Shown here: positions 7,734 through 19,450 of the stretch, one piece after another
How positions within the stretch are numbered: position 1 is the first letter of the stretch
How the letters are laid out: each line of letters starts with the position of its first letter
Assembly (NCBI RefSeq): GCF_036700095.1
Contig: NZ_CP144918.1
Span: 745,001 to 809,000, forward strand
Length of the DNA: 64,000 nt
Direction of reading: 5' to 3'
Source: Pelagerythrobacter marensis
GTDB taxonomy: Bacteria; Pseudomonadota; Alphaproteobacteria; Sphingomonadales; Sphingomonadaceae
Made by a program: the position numbers and the translations under genes
Notes under the pieces: model-generated
What the model saw: the letters and a program-made list of their open reading frames with translations, nothing else
Told to the model about the DNA's origin: nothing
Databases searched by the model: none

Positions 7734-10700
7734 CTAGCTGGCCAGCAAGGTGGCGTTGCCGCCGGCCGCCGTCGTGTCGATGCAGACCACCCGCTCGGTC
7801 GCGAAGCGGGCGACGTAGTGCGGCCCGCCGGCCTTGGGGCCGGTGCCCGACAGCCCCTCGCCGCCGAACGGCTGGCTTTCGACGACTGCGCCGATCTGGT
7901 TGCGGTTGACGTAGAAATTGCCCACCCGCGCCCGCGCCTCGACGAAGCGGCGGGTCGCCTCGATCCGGCTGTGCAGGCCGAGGGTGAGGCCATAGCCGGT
8001 GGCGTTGATATCCTCGATCACCCGCTCCAGCTCGCTCGCCTTGTAGCGCACGACGTGCAGGATCGGGCCGAAGTTCTCGCGCCGCAGGTCGAGGATCGAA
8101 TCCATCTCGATAATGGTCGGGGCGACGAAGCACCCAGCGGCCGTGCCGCGCGGCAGCTTGCGCCGCCAGACCTTGCGGCCGTGCTTCTTGCGCCGGGCGA
8201 CGTGGCGCTCCAGCGCGGCCTTGGCGTCGGGGTCGATCACCGGGCCGACATCGGTTGCGAGATCTTCCGGGTCGCCGATCACCAGCGCTTCGAACGCGCC
8301 CTTGATCATCTCGAGCATTTCATCGGCCACGTCTTCCTGCAGATAGAGCACGCGCAGCGCGCTGCAGCGCTGGCCCGCGCTCTGGAACGCGCTGTTGACG
8401 ACATCGCGCGCGACCTGTTCGGGCAGGGCCGAGCTGTCGACGATCATCGCGTTCTGGCCGCCGGTTTCCGCGATCAGCGTGGCGATCGGCCCGTCGCGCG
8501 CGGCGAGGCTGCGGTTGATCGCGTGCGCGGTCTGGGTCGAACCGGTGAAGGCGACCCCCGCGATCCGCGGGTCCGAAGTGATCAGCTGCCCCACCTCGCC
8601 CGCGCCGGGCAGCAACTGGAACACGTCCTGGGGAATGCCGGCCTCGTGGCACAGCTTCACCGCCAGCGCGGCGATCAGCGGGGTCTGCTCGGCAGGCTTG
8701 GCGACCACGGCATTGCCCGCGGCCAGGGCGGCCGCAGCCGGGCCGATGAAGATCGCGAGCGGGAAGTTCCACGGGCTGATGGTGGCGAAGACCCCCCGCC
8801 CGTGCAGGCTCAGCCGGTTCTCTTCCCCCGTCGGGCCGGGCAGGGGCATGGGCGCGGCAAACAGGCGCCGCGCTTCGTTCGCATAATAGCGTAGGAAATC
8901 GACCGCTTCGCGCAGTTCGAGCACCGCGTCCATCAGGGCCTTGCCCGCTTCGCGCTGGCACAGGCTGAGGATCTCGTCGGTATGCGCCTCGAACATGTCG
9001 GCGGCGGCTTCCAGCAGCAGGGCGCGCTTCTCGCCGCCCAGCGCGTCCCAGCCGGGCTGAATCGCAACGGCGCGGGTGATGGCGACGTCGATTTCCTCGG
9101 GCAGGGCGTCGCGCCGGGTGCCGACCTCGTGCGTCAGGTCCTGCGGCTGGGTGATCGGCGCGACTTCGCCCTGCTCGGGCGAGCGCAGCGTCGGCTCGGC
9201 ATGCCAGCGGCGGGCGTCGAGCACATGGAGACGCTCCAGCAGCGGTTCCACCACCAGCGGATCGGCCAGGTCGATCCCCGCGCTGTTGCGGCGGCCGGGG
9301 AAGATGTCGGCCGGCAGCGGGATCTGCGGGTTGCGGCGCGGTTCCATCGCGGCCAGCTCCGCCACCGGATCGCCGGTCAGCGCCGCCACCGGCACTTCGG
9401 CATCGGCCATGCGGTTGACGAAGCTGGAATTAGCGCCGTTTTCGAGCAGGCGGCGCACGAGATAGGCGAGCAGGTCCTTGTGCACCCCGACCGGGGCATA
9501 GATGCGCACCGGCGTCTTGCGGTTGCCCTCCATCTCGGCCAGCTCGGCATAGATTTCCTCGCCCATGCCGTGCAGCCGCTGGAATTCGTAGGACGGGCCC
9601 TGCCGGTCGGCCGGTTCGCTCTTTTCCGCCAGCGCCTTGACCGCGCCGATGGTATAGGCGTTGTGGGTGGCGAACGCGGGGTAGATCGCGTCGCGCGCTT
9701 CCAGCAGCCGCGCCGCGCAGGCGAGGAAGGACACGTCGGTCCCGACCTTGCGCGTGAAGACGGGGAAATCCTTGTACCCGCCGACGTGGCTGATCTTGAT
9801 CTCGGTATCCCAGTACGCGCCCTTGACCAGCCGCACCATCAGCCGCCGGCCGTGATGGCGCGCCAGCTTGGCGACCCAGTCGCACAGCGGCACGCCGCGC
9901 TTCTGATAGGCCTGGATGGCGAGGCCGAAGCCCTCCCACGGCGTTTTGCCGGGCCGGGCGAAGATCTCGTCGTCGGCCACCAGCGCCTCGACGATGTCGA
10001 GCGACAGCTCGAGCCGCTCGGCCTCCTCCGCATCGATGGTGAAATGCATGTTGGCATCGCGTGCCTTGATCGCGAGATCCTTGAGGATCGGCACCAGCGC
10101 CTTGGTGGCCGCCTTGGCATGGAAGTGATCGTACTTGGGATAGAGCGCGGAGAGCTTCACCGAGATGCCGGGCGAACGCGCGATCCCGCCGTCGACTTCG
10201 TGCGCAAGCCGCTCGATCGCGTGCTCGTAGGCGCGGCGATAGCGCTCGGCATCGGGGTACGTCATCGCCGCTTCGCCCAGCATGTCGAAGCTGTGCGTCA
10301 GTCCGCGCGCGCGTTCGGGTGCGGCGCGTTTCAGCGCTTCCTCGATCGTGCGGCCGAACACGAACTGCCCGCCCAGGATACGCATCGCCTGCAGCGTCGC
10401 CTTGCGGATCACCGGCTCGCCCAGGCGGTTCATCGCGTTGCGCAGCGTGCGGCCCATGCCGCGCTGGTGCTCATCCGGCCGTTCGAGCACTTCGCCGGTC
10501 AGCATCAGCGAGAACGTGGCTGCGTTGACGAATGTGGAGGAGCTTTCGCCGAGATGCTCCGACCAGTCGATATCGCCGATCTTGTCGCGGATCAGCGCGT
10601 CGGCGGTCCTGCTATCGGGCACGCGCAGCAGCGCCTCGGCCAGGCACATCAGCGCGATCCCTTCCTCGGTCGCGAGGCCGAACTGCTGCAGGAAGGCGTC

Positions 10701-10880
10701 GATCCCGCTCGCCTTGCGTTCGCGCGCGCCGGCAATCAGCGTCCCGGCAATGGCCGCCGCCTCGCCATGCACGGCGCTGGCGGGCGCGGCCTGGCGCAAG
10801 CGGTCGGCGACGCAGGCTTCCTCGTCCTGGCGGTAAGCGAGGCGGATGGCGGTGCGATCGAGCGGAGCGGAAACGGGCAT
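7734..10880 (-). CDS. putA: Bifunctional proline dehydrogenase / delta-1-pyrroline-5-carboxylate dehydrogenase
   Basis: The enzyme oxidises proline to glutamate in two steps, passing electrons to FAD and NAD. Of 1048 residues, roughly the first half is the FAD-dependent proline dehydrogenase barrel (GISVKLSALYPKYD, HFTIDAEEAERLELSLD, VRLVKGAYWDTEIK, FATHNAYTIGA). The second half is the aldehyde dehydrogenase, with FATISPWNFPLAIF, IAETGGQNAMIVDSS and the catalytic Cys in SAGQRCSALRVLY. There is no N-terminal ribbon-helix-helix DNA-binding domain, so this PutA should not repress its own gene. The ATG at 10880 is chosen because upstream sequence in frame has no similarity. The glutamate made can feed the large glutamate dehydrogenase at 53.1 kb. 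No Lrp/AsnC-type regulator is adjacent. Confidence 0.97.
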   Translation of the reverse strand: MPVSAPLDRTAIRLAYRQDEEACVADRLRQAAPASAVHGEAAAIAGTLIAGARERKASGIDAFLQQFGLATEEGIALMCLAEALLRVPDSRTADALIRDKIGDIDWSEHLGESSSTFVNAATFSLMLTGEVLERPDEHQRGMGRTLRNAMNRLGEPVIRKATLQAMRILGGQFVFGRTIEEALKRAAPERARGLTHSFDMLGEAAMTYPDAERYRRAYEHAIERLAHEVDGGIARSPGISVKLSALYPKYDHFHAKAATKALVPILKDLAIKARDANMHFTIDAEEAERLELSLDIVEALVADDEIFARPGKTPWEGFGLAIQAYQKRGVPLCDWVAKLARHHGRRLMVRLVKGAYWDTEIKISHVGGYKDFPVFTRKVGTDVSFLACAARLLEARDAIYPAFATHNAYTIGAVKALAEKSEPADRQGPSYEFQRLHGMGEEIYAELAEMEGNRKTPVRIYAPVGVHKDLLAYLVRRLLENGANSSFVNRMADAEVPVAALTGDPVAELAAMEPRRNPQIPLPADIFPGRRNSAGIDLADPLVVEPLLERLHVLDARRWHAEPTLRSPEQGEVAPITQPQDLTHEVGTRRDALPEEIDVAITRAVAIQPGWDALGGEKRALLLEAAADMFEAHTDEILSLCQREAGKALMDAVLELREAVDFLRYYANEARRLFAAPMPLPGPTGEENRLSLHGRGVFATISPWNFPLAIFIGPAAAALAAGNAVVAKPAEQTPLIAALAVKLCHEAGIPQDVFQLLPGAGEVGQLITSDPRIAGVAFTGSTQTAHAINRSLAARDGPIATLIAETGGQNAMIVDSSALPEQVARDVVNSAFQSAGQRCSALRVLYLQEDVADEMLEMIKGAFEALVIGDPEDLATDVGPVIDPDAKAALERHVARRKKHGRKVWRRKLPRGTAAGCFVAPTIIEMDSILDLRRENFGPILHVVRYKASELERVIEDINATGYGLTLGLHSRIEATRRFVEARARVGNFYVNRNQIGAVVESQPFGGEGLSGTGPKAGGPHYVARFATERVVCIDTTAAGGNATLLAS

Positions 10881-10942
10881 GGAGCGACTCGGGGTGAAAG
10901 TTGCGGTGGATTCGGCGCCCTTGGACGCGCTTTCGGCGGCAA

Positions 10943-12424
10943 TCAAGCGAAGTCGATATCGTGCGCGGCCGCTACGTTTTCGCGGGCGTCCGAGGCCATA
11001 TGAAGTCCCAGTTTGCTGCGCCGCCAGAGGACGTCTTCGGCCGTCTGCGCGAACTCTTCGCGGCGCAGATAATCGACTTCGGCTTCGGTCAATCCGCTGC
11101 CGTAGTTGCGGCCGAGGCCGGCAAGCGATTGCGCGCTGCCGATCACCCGTTCGATCCGCGTGCCATAAGCACGGGCCATGCGCTGCGCCGTAGCGGCCGG
11201 CAGCCAGGGCCAGAGGGCGCCGACTTCGCCCAGAAACGCATCGAACCCGCCCGCGAAATCGCCGCCCGGCAGCGTCGCGTCGGCGGTCCACGGCTTGCCG
11301 GGAACGCGGATATGGCGGGCCAGCCGTTCCATCGCGTGTTCGGCGAGCTTGCGGTAAGTGGTGATCTTGCCCCCGAATATGCTCAACAGCGGCGGAGCGT
11401 CCCCGGGCGCGTCGACGGCGAATACATAGTCTCGGGTCACGGTAGCGTTGCTCGCGGCATTGTCTTCGTAAAGCGGTCTGATTCCTGCATAGGTCGAAAC
11501 GACGTCTGCGGGCCGCACCGGTTCCGAGAAATACTCGCTTGCCGCGTTGCAGAGGTAATCGCGCTCCTCGTCCGAGATCGCCACCGCATCACGGTCGCCC
11601 TCGAACAGCCGGTCGGTCGTGCCGATCAGCGTGAAGTCGTTTTCGTAAGGTATCGCGAAGACGATCCGCCCGTCGCGATTCTGGAAGATATAGGCGTGTG
11701 GTCCCGCGAACTTGCGGCGGATAACGATATGGCTGCCCTGGACCAGCCGCAGGTGCGCTTCGGCCCGGCCCGCGGTGGCGAGTGCGGCGATATCGTCGAC
11801 CCACGGCCCGGCCGCGTTCACCACCGCGCGGGCGGTCACCGTCTCGCCCCCGCTGCGCGTGCGCAGCGTGGCGCGCCAGTGGTCGCCGGCGCGCTCCAGC
11901 GCGGTGCAGCGGGTGCGGGTCAGCACCCGGGCCCCGCGTTCGCGCGCGTCGAGCGCGTTGAGCACCACCAGCCGGGCATCGTCGACCCAGCAATCGGAAT
12001 AGGCGAAGCCGTGCACGAACCGGTCCTTCAGGATCGCATCGTGCGGCGGCGCGGAAAGGTCGAGAGCATGGCTGCCGGGCAGCGAGCGGTTGCCGCCCAG
12101 CCGGTCGTAGAGGAACAGCCCCAGCCGCAGCATCCAGCGCGGCCGCAACCCCTCGTCGTGGGGCAGGACGAAGCGCAGCGGGCGCACGATGTGCGGCGCG
12201 ATCCGCAGCAGCACTTCGCGCTCGCGCAGCGATTCGCGGACCAGGCGGAATTCGTAGTGTTCGAGGTAGCGCAGCCCGCCGTGAACCAGCTTGGTGCTGG
12301 CCGAAGACGTATGGCTGGCCAGATCGTCCTTCTCCGCCAGCACGACCGACATCCCGCGCCCCGCCGCGTCGCGGGCGATTCCCGTGCCGTTGATACCGCC
12401 GCCGATGACGAGAAGGTCGTCCAT
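10943..12424 (-). CDS. glpD: Aerobic glycerol-3-phosphate dehydrogenase
   Basis: This FAD enzyme of the inner-membrane surface oxidises sn-glycerol-3-phosphate to dihydroxyacetone phosphate and passes electrons to quinone. The 493-residue protein starts with the dinucleotide-binding [20 protein letters not shown], followed by [20 protein letters not shown] (the conserved GlpD segment), [22 protein letters not shown] and [15 protein letters not shown]. In-frame ATGs also exist 32 and 42 bases upstream, but the FAD motif should sit at the very N-terminus, so the ATG at 12424 is used. No glpK or glpF is nearby, so it may serve phospholipid-derived glycerol phosphate. It is divergent from the MaoC gene at 12533. 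Confidence 0.95.
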   Translation of the reverse strand: MDDLLVIGGGINGTGIARDAAGRGMSVVLAEKDDLASHTSSASTKLVHGGLRYLEHYEFRLVRESLREREVLLRIAPHIVRPLRFVLPHDEGLRPRWMLRLGLFLYDRLGGNRSLPGSHALDLSAPPHDAILKDRFVHGFAYSDCWVDDARLVVLNALDARERGARVLTRTRCTALERAGDHWRATLRTRSGGETVTARAVVNAAGPWVDDIAALATAGRAEAHLRLVQGSHIVIRRKFAGPHAYIFQNRDGRIVFAIPYENDFTLIGTTDRLFEGDRDAVAISDEERDYLCNAASEYFSEPVRPADVVSTYAGIRPLYEDNAASNATVTRDYVFAVDAPGDAPPLLSIFGGKITTYRKLAEHAMERLARHIRVPGKPWTADATLPGGDFAGGFDAFLGEVGALWPWLPAATAQRMARAYGTRIERVIGSAQSLAGLGRNYGSGLTEAEVDYLRREEFAQTAEDVLWRRSKLGLHMASDARENVAAAHDIDFA

Positions 12425-12532
12425 GGCCAGCGGCCCTATCGGTTCGGGCCCGCCATGGCGAGCCATTTGCACCCCGCTCCGCCCCCGCTATGGCCCGGGG
12501 CGGTATCGAGCGACAGCAAGGGAGAACAGCGC

Positions 12533-12985
12533 ATGGCAGGCCGCTATTTCGACGAATGGCAGGTGGGCGACCGGATCGAGCACGAGATTCGCCGCACCGT
12601 GACCGAAACCGACAACCTGCTGTTCACGACGATGACTCACAATCCCCAGCCGCTGCACCTCGATGCGGAGGCGGCGCGCGAATCCGAATTCGGCCAGATC
12701 CTCGTCAACGGCACGTTCACGTTCGCGCTGATGGTCGGGCTCAGCGTTGGGGACACCACGCTCGGCACGCTCATCGCCAATCTCGGTTACGACAAGGTCG
12801 CCATGCCGGCGCCGGTCGCGATCGGCGACACGCTGCGCGCGACCAGCGAAGTCGCCGCGCTGCGCGAATCGCGATCGCGGCCCGAAGCCGGGATCGTCAC
12901 CTTCACCCACCGAATGCTCAACCAGCGCGACGAGGTCGTCTGCCGCTGCGAGCGGACGGCGTTGCTGCGCAGAAAACCTGCCTGA
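12533..12985 (+). CDS. MaoC-like hot-dog fold acyl-CoA hydratase/dehydratase
   Basis: The 150-residue protein begins [20 protein letters not shown] and carries the MaoC/R-hydratase pattern: [21 protein letters not shown] (Asn/His catalytic region), [23 protein letters not shown] and [11 protein letters not shown]. Such proteins hydrate or dehydrate acyl-CoA substrates in fatty-acid or polyketide turnover; the chain length is unknown. The N-P-Q-P-L-H segment contains the His expected for catalysis. An AGGGAGAAC Shine-Dalgarno precedes the ATG. It is divergent from glpD and 45 bases before the ExoD-like gene. Confidence 0.88.
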   Translation: MAGRYFDEWQVGDRIEHEIRRTVTETDNLLFTTMTHNPQPLHLDAEAARESEFGQILVNGTFTFALMVGLSVGDTTLGTLIANLGYDKVAMPAPVAIGDTLRATSEVAALRESRSRPEAGIVTFTHRMLNQRDEVVCRCERTALLRRKPA

Positions 12986-13030
12986 CCGGCGCGGGAGCCG
13001 ATCGGTCCGCCGGGCGTTGTCCCGGCAGCC

Positions 13031-13630
13031 ATGAACGAGGATCCGCACAGCATCGAGGATGTCCTCGACGGGATCGAGGAACTCGGCGAACAGCGCGACG
13101 AGGTCTGTTTCGGCGACGCGCTCGACGAGTTCGGGCGGCGCAGTTTCGGGCCGGTCCTGCTGTTCCTGCCGCTGATCGAGCTGTCGCCGATCGGGGGGAT
13201 CCCCGGGGTGCCGACGTTCCTCGCGCTCGCCATCGCGTTGATCGCGGGGCAGTTGCTGCTGGGGCGCGAACATGTCTGGCTGCCGCAGTTCGTGGAACGG
13301 CGTGCGATCGCCGGCGATACGCTGGCGCGCGCGGCGCACAGGCTCGACGGTGCGGCGGAGACGATCGACGGCTGGTTCAAGGGGCGGCTGAGAGCGTTTA
13401 CCCGTCCCCCCTGGCCACGCATCGCCGCGCTGATGGTGATTGTGCTGTGCTGCACCGTTCCGCCGTTGGAATTCCTGCCCTTCGCCAGTTCCGCACCGAT
13501 GATCGCAATCGCCGCCTTCGGCCTGGCGCTGATGGTGCGCGACGGGCTGCTGATGCTGATCGCCTTCGCGCTTTCACTGGGTGCGGCCGGGCTGGTCGTC
13601 GCGCTGGCGGTCTCCGGCTCCGCCGGGTGA
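13031..13630 (+). CDS. ExoD family integral membrane protein
   Basis: This 199-residue protein has a soluble acidic N-terminus followed by FGPVLLFLPLIELSPIGGIPG, the ExoD signature with its Pro/Gly-rich re-entrant hydrophobic loop. Further hydrophobic helices follow (FLALAIALIAGQLLLG, IAALMVIVLCCTVPPLEF and a long C-terminal hydrophobic pair). ExoD was named in Sinorhizobium for an effect on exopolysaccharide production; the molecular role remains unclear. The Shine-Dalgarno is weak, but no other start fits. It lies 45 bases after the MaoC gene and 87 before ftsH. Confidence 0.87.
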   Translation: MNEDPHSIEDVLDGIEELGEQRDEVCFGDALDEFGRRSFGPVLLFLPLIELSPIGGIPGVPTFLALAIALIAGQLLLGREHVWLPQFVERRAIAGDTLARAAHRLDGAAETIDGWFKGRLRAFTRPPWPRIAALMVIVLCCTVPPLEFLPFASSAPMIAIAAFGLALMVRDGLLMLIAFALSLGAAGLVVALAVSGSAG

Positions 13631-13664
13631 ATCCGGCCCGCCGGCCCCGAGCGCCGGCGTTATC

Positions 13665-13692
13665 TTGCCATTCATCGCGTCGCGCCTACATT
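13665..13692 (+). promoter_or_regulatory. Probable sigma70-type promoter of ftsH
   Basis: A -35-like TTGCCA at 13665-13670 and a -10-like TACATT at 13687-13692 are 16 bases apart and lie about 26 bases upstream of the ftsH ATG, with GAAAGGA as Shine-Dalgarno in between. The match was found by eye. Confidence 0.4.
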
Positions 13693-13717
13693 ATCGGGTG
13701 AAAGGATCACGTTTCCG

Positions 13718-15679
<1,962 letters not shown>

Positions 15680-15723
15680 GATAGCGATGCCTGAGCGCCG
15701 CGGCCCGAGAGTGGACCCGTCGC

Positions 15724-16803
15724 TCAGGTCCCCGCCATCAGCCCGACCAGGCCCAGGAACAGGCCGATCGCGATCCACGCGAACAGGCTCAGCGCCAGCA
15801 TGCGCCACAGCGCGCCGAAGCGGCCCAGCGCATAGGTCCCGCGAAGCTGGCGATACATGTGCCACGGCGCATAGAGGAGTAGCAGCCCGCCCAGGCCACC
15901 CAGGCCGTAGAAGAACAGCAGGCTGGAAACCGCGGCGAGCGCGATCATGAAAGCGATCGAATAGGTCGCGAAGACAGTGTGATCGTAACCGCGAAACCGG
16001 CGGCTGAACGGGAACAGCAGCCAGACGAACGGCACGCTGAGCGGGATCAGCATCCAGCTGAACTTGTAGGCGTTGGTCTGCACCTTGTAGATCGCGAGCT
16101 GCGGATTGGCGCGAACCTTGTCGATCGACTCGGTGATCGCGTTGCCTTCGGGCAGCGGATTTTCCTCGAACCCCTTGCGGAAATCGCGCTCGAACGTCGT
16201 GCCGACATTGCCGAGCACCATTTGCAGCCCCTGCTGGTCTTCCTCCAGCGAGGCGATGCGCCTGTCGATTTCGGCCAGATCCTGCGGATCGTCCTCGGTT
16301 TCCCGGTCGCGACGCAGCGCCGCAAGTTGGGCCTCGTTGGTGGCATAGGCCGATTTGACCTGTTCGAGCGCGTCCGCCTCCGGCTCGAAGGCTTTCGAAC
16401 CGCCGATCAGGCTGAACACGGCAAAGCTGAGGAACACCACGAACAGGAACAGCGCGATCGGGCTGACATAGCTGGCGCGGCGCCCGTCGATATATTCGCG
16501 GGTCAGCTTTCCGGGCTGCCACAGCAGCAGCGGCAGCGTCCGCCAGGTCTTGCCTTCGAAATGCAGCACGCCGTGCAGCAGATCGTGGAAGAAAGCGCTC
16601 AGCGTGCGATGGACATGCGCGCGCTGGCCGCAAGCGTGGCAGTGCGGTCCGGCGAGCCGGGTGCCGCAGTTGAGGCAGGCCTCCTCCTGCGTATGCCCGT
16701 CCGCGCCGGGCGGTGCGGCCTCGCCCGCGCCCGGTTCCACCGCCCGCGCCGCCAGGCCGCCGGTGGCGATGTCGCCCATGCTTTCCCCGATGTCGCCCGC
16801 CAT
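15724..16803 (-). CDS. DUF3667 membrane protein with zinc ribbon
   Basis: The 359-residue protein has an N-terminal zinc-ribbon-like segment with two Cys pairs (CLNCGTRLAGPHCHACGQR) and a conserved HRTLSAFFHDLLHGVLHFEG segment. A first hydrophobic helix follows (SPIALFLFVVFLSFAVFSLIG), then a long charged region predicted to be coiled coil near residues 140-190 and about four membrane helices to the C-terminus. This architecture matches the DUF3667 family, whose function is unknown. It lies 24 bases after ung on the same strand and converges on ftsH, with an 8-bp inverted repeat (15690-15697 with 15721-15728) across the junction that may help termination. Confidence 0.84.
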   Translation of the reverse strand: MAGDIGESMGDIATGGLAARAVEPGAGEAAPPGADGHTQEEACLNCGTRLAGPHCHACGQRAHVHRTLSAFFHDLLHGVLHFEGKTWRTLPLLLWQPGKLTREYIDGRRASYVSPIALFLFVVFLSFAVFSLIGGSKAFEPEADALEQVKSAYATNEAQLAALRRDRETEDDPQDLAEIDRRIASLEEDQQGLQMVLGNVGTTFERDFRKGFEENPLPEGNAITESIDKVRANPQLAIYKVQTNAYKFSWMLIPLSVPFVWLLFPFSRRFRGYDHTVFATYSIAFMIALAAVSSLLFFYGLGGLGGLLLLYAPWHMYRQLRGTYALGRFGALWRMLALSLFAWIAIGLFLGLVGLMAGT

Positions 16804-16827
16804 GCCGCCGCTTCTAGCGCGCCAGCG

Positions 16828-17511
16828 CTAGACCCGCCAGTCGATCGTGCCGCGCCCTTGTGCCTCCAGGAAAGCGTTGGCCTTGCTGAACGGGCGCGAG
16901 CCGAAGAAGCCGCGGTGGGCGGACAGCGGGCTGGGATGGGGGGAGCGCAGGACCAGATGCCGTTCGGCCCGGGCCAGTTCGGGTATCCGCGCTGCCTTGC
17001 CCTGAGCATGGCTGCCCCAGAGGATGAACACGCTCGGTTCCGCCCGCGCAGCGACCGCGGCGACGCAGGCATCGGTGATCGCTTCCCATCCCTTGCCCGC
17101 ATGGCTTCCCGCGCGCCCGGCCTCGACCGTCAGCGCGTTGTTGAGCAGCAGGACGCCCTGCCGCGCCCATGCGCTCAAGTCGCCGTGATCGGGCCGGAGC
17201 AGGCCGAGATCGCTTTCCAGTTCCTTGTAGATATTGAGCAGGCTGGGCGGGAGCCTGACCCCCTGCGGCACCGCGAAGCACAGCCCCATCGCCTGGTTCG
17301 GCCCGTGATAGGGGTCCTGTCCCAGGATAACGACCCGCACCCGGTCGAGCGGGGTCAGGTCGAGCGCCGCCAGGCGCTTTCCGCGCGGGGGATAGACGGT
17401 CCGCCCCGCGTCCTCTTCCGCCCGCAGCCATCCGCCCAGGCGGCGCGCCTCGGGCGTGGTCAGCACGGGTTGCAGCGTCGCGCGCCAGCTTTCGGGGATC
17501 GCCTCGGTCAT
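16828..17511 (-). CDS. ung: Uracil-DNA glycosylase
   Basis: The enzyme removes uracil from DNA and starts base-excision repair. The 227-residue protein has the family-1 motifs VVILGQDPYHGPNQAMGLCF (water-activating Asp), GVLLLNNALTVEAG, VFILWGSHAQGK and SPHPSPLSAHRGFFGSRPFS (uracil recognition His and DNA-binding loop). The ATG at 17511 gives the usual N-terminus; 20 additional residues upstream in frame look spurious. It is divergent from rnd. Confidence 0.96.
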   Translation of the reverse strand: MTEAIPESWRATLQPVLTTPEARRLGGWLRAEEDAGRTVYPPRGKRLAALDLTPLDRVRVVILGQDPYHGPNQAMGLCFAVPQGVRLPPSLLNIYKELESDLGLLRPDHGDLSAWARQGVLLLNNALTVEAGRAGSHAGKGWEAITDACVAAVAARAEPSVFILWGSHAQGKAARIPELARAERHLVLRSPHPSPLSAHRGFFGSRPFSKANAFLEAQGRGTIDWRV

Positions 17512-17591
17512 GACGGGGACGATAGTGCGGCTGCGGCCCGCTCGCCAGCAGCCCTTTCCCTCAATCCCCAATCGGCCTAAGGGCGGGCGTT

Positions 17592-18209
17592 ATGGCAGTG
17601 CATTTCCACGAAGAAGACCTTCCCGCAGGCGTTCTCGCCCCGGGCCCGGTGGCCGTCGATACCGAGACGATGGGCCTCGTCACCCCGCGCGACCGCCTGT
17701 GCCTGGTGCAGATAAGCGACGGCCAGGGGGACGAACACCTCGTCCGGTTCGCGGTCGACAGCACGTTCGCCGCGCCCAATCTCAAGGCGGTGCTCGCCGA
17801 TCCGGCGCGGCTGAAGCTGTTCCATTTCGCGCGCTTCGACCTTGCCGCGATAGAGCACTATCTCGGCGTGACCGCGGCCCCGGTGTTCTGCACCAAGATC
17901 GCGAGCAAGCTGACGCGCACCTACACCGACCGGCACGGACTCAAGAATCTGGTGCAGGAGCTGCTCGGCGCGGACATTTCCAAGGCGCAGCAAAGCTCGG
18001 ACTGGGGCGCGAGCGAAATTAACGAGGCGCAGCGCGATTATGCCGCTTCCGACGTGCGCTTTCTTCACCGACTGCACGCGGTATTCGTCGAAAGACTTGC
18101 GCGCGAAGGGCGTAGCGACCTGGCGCAGGCCTGTTTCGATTTCCTGCCCACGCGGGCGCGGCTCGACCTTGCCGGCTGGGCCGAACAGGACATATTCAGC
18201 CATGCGTAG
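17592..18209 (+). CDS. rnd: Ribonuclease D-type 3'-5' exonuclease, single domain
   Basis: This DEDD-family exonuclease probably trims RNA 3' ends. The 205-residue protein holds Exo I (VAVDTETMGL), Exo II (LKLFHFARFDLAAIEHYLG) and Exo III (YAASDVRFLHRLH) with the expected acidic residues and Tyr. There is no HRDC domain, so it is much shorter than the roughly 375-residue enterobacterial RNase D; the short form is common in alphaproteobacteria. AAGGGCGGG precedes the ATG. It is 24 bases upstream of lptC, and the three genes probably form one operon. Confidence 0.92.
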   Translation: MAVHFHEEDLPAGVLAPGPVAVDTETMGLVTPRDRLCLVQISDGQGDEHLVRFAVDSTFAAPNLKAVLADPARLKLFHFARFDLAAIEHYLGVTAAPVFCTKIASKLTRTYTDRHGLKNLVQELLGADISKAQQSSDWGASEINEAQRDYAASDVRFLHRLHAVFVERLAREGRSDLAQACFDFLPTRARLDLAGWAEQDIFSHA

Positions 18210-18233
18210 GGTGCGCGGTGGCAGGCGCGGCGA

Positions 18234-18899
18234 ATGGTTATCAAGCGACGCATAGAAACCCGCGAGGCGGCGCAGCTGAGGAGCAAGCGCCAGCATTTCG
18301 CCGCCCCCGGCGGATCGCACGACCGGCTGATCGGCTTCCTGGTCAAAGTGCTGCCGATGGGGGTGGGCGTGATCGCGGCGCTGATGGTGATAACCCCGCT
18401 CAGCCCGCGCGGCGAAGTCAGCTTCCTGCTCGACCGTAACAAGGTCGCGGTGATCGACGAGCGGTTGCGCGTCGATAACGCGATGTACCGCGGGCAGGAT
18501 AACAAGGGGCGGCCGTTCTCGCTGACCGCGGGCGAGGCGGTCCAGCGGTCGAGCGCGGAAGGGATCGTGCGGATGAACGATCTCGTCGCGCGCCTCGCGA
18601 TGACCGAAGGCCCCGCCCGGCTGGCCGCGCAGGCCGGGGCTTACGACATCAGCGAGGATCGCGTCACCGTGTTCGGCCCGGTGCGCCTGACCGCCGCCGA
18701 CGGCTATCGCATGGTCGCGCGCGGCGTTTCGGTCGACCTGGCGGCCAAGCGGATGGTGGGCAGCGGCGGGGTCGAGGGGGAGATTCCCGCCGGGACGTTC
18801 TCGTCCGACAAACTGGTCGCGGACCTGCAGGCCCGCACTGTCACGCTTGACGGCAACGCCCGCTTGCGCATGGTGCCCGGCGAATTGAGGATGCCCTGA
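18234..18899 (+). CDS. lptC: LPS export protein LptC
   Basis: LptC links the LptB2FG ABC transporter in the inner membrane to the periplasmic LptA bridge. The 221-residue protein has a cytoplasmic N-terminus, one membrane anchor (LPMGVGVIAALMVITPLSP) and a periplasmic beta-jellyroll region with alternating strands (GRPFSLTAGEAVQRSS, ITEDRV-like repeats, VTLDGNARLRM). Position between rnd and lptA supports the call. Its TGA overlaps the lptA ATG by one base, so the two are translationally coupled. Confidence 0.88.
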   Translation: MVIKRRIETREAAQLRSKRQHFAAPGGSHDRLIGFLVKVLPMGVGVIAALMVITPLSPRGEVSFLLDRNKVAVIDERLRVDNAMYRGQDNKGRPFSLTAGEAVQRSSAEGIVRMNDLVARLAMTEGPARLAAQAGAYDISEDRVTVFGPVRLTAADGYRMVARGVSVDLAAKRMVGSGGVEGEIPAGTFSSDKLVADLQARTVTLDGNARLRMVPGELRMP

Positions 18900-19450
18900 T
18901 GACTTCGCACCTTTCCACCGCATCGCGCTGGGCCCTTGCCGGCTTTATCGGCGCCCTGGCGATTTTCGCCGGGATGCAGGCGGGCGCGCAGGCGATCGCG
19001 GCGCACAATTCCAATGCCCCGGTGAACTACGCCGCCGACCGGATCGAGCTTCAGGACCGGCAGAACCGCGTGGTTCTGTCGGGCAATGTCGATATTACCC
19101 AGGCCGGCCTGCGGGTTCGCGCGGCGCGCACGCTGGTCAATTATTCGGATGCCGGCTCGCTCAGGATCCAGCGCATCACGGCGACCGGTGGAGTGCGGGT
19201 GACGCGCGGCAACGAGTCGGCGACCGGCGATGTCGCCGTCTACGACTTCAACCGCCGGATCATCACGATGGCCGGCAATGTCCGCCTGCGCCGCGGCAGC
19301 GACACGCTGAACGGCGGAAGGCTGGTGATCGACCTCGCCAGCGGCGTCTCCAGCGTGGACGGAAGCGCCTCGGGCTCTTCCGGTGTGAGCGGGCAGACGA
19401 GCGGTTCGGGCGGGCGCGTGTCGGGCACGTTCCAGGTTCCCGAGAACTAA
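18899..19450 (+). CDS. lptA: LPS transport periplasmic protein LptA
   Basis: LptA forms the periplasmic bridge that carries LPS to the outer membrane. The 183-residue protein has a signal or anchor segment (WALAGFIGALAIFAGMQAGAQA) and a jellyroll region with the family pattern NYAADRIELQDRQNRVVLSG, RVRAARTLVNYSD, TGGVRVTRGNESATGD and DTLNGGRLVIDL. The C-terminus is a Ser/Gly-rich tail near residues 155-178, absent from short LptA proteins and probably disordered. It is coupled to lptC and faces holA across a hairpin. Confidence 0.9.
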   Translation: MTSHLSTASRWALAGFIGALAIFAGMQAGAQAIAAHNSNAPVNYAADRIELQDRQNRVVLSGNVDITQAGLRVRAARTLVNYSDAGSLRIQRITATGGVRVTRGNESATGDVAVYDFNRRIITMAGNVRLRRGSDTLNGGRLVIDLASGVSSVDGSASGSSGVSGQTSGSGGRVSGTFQVPEN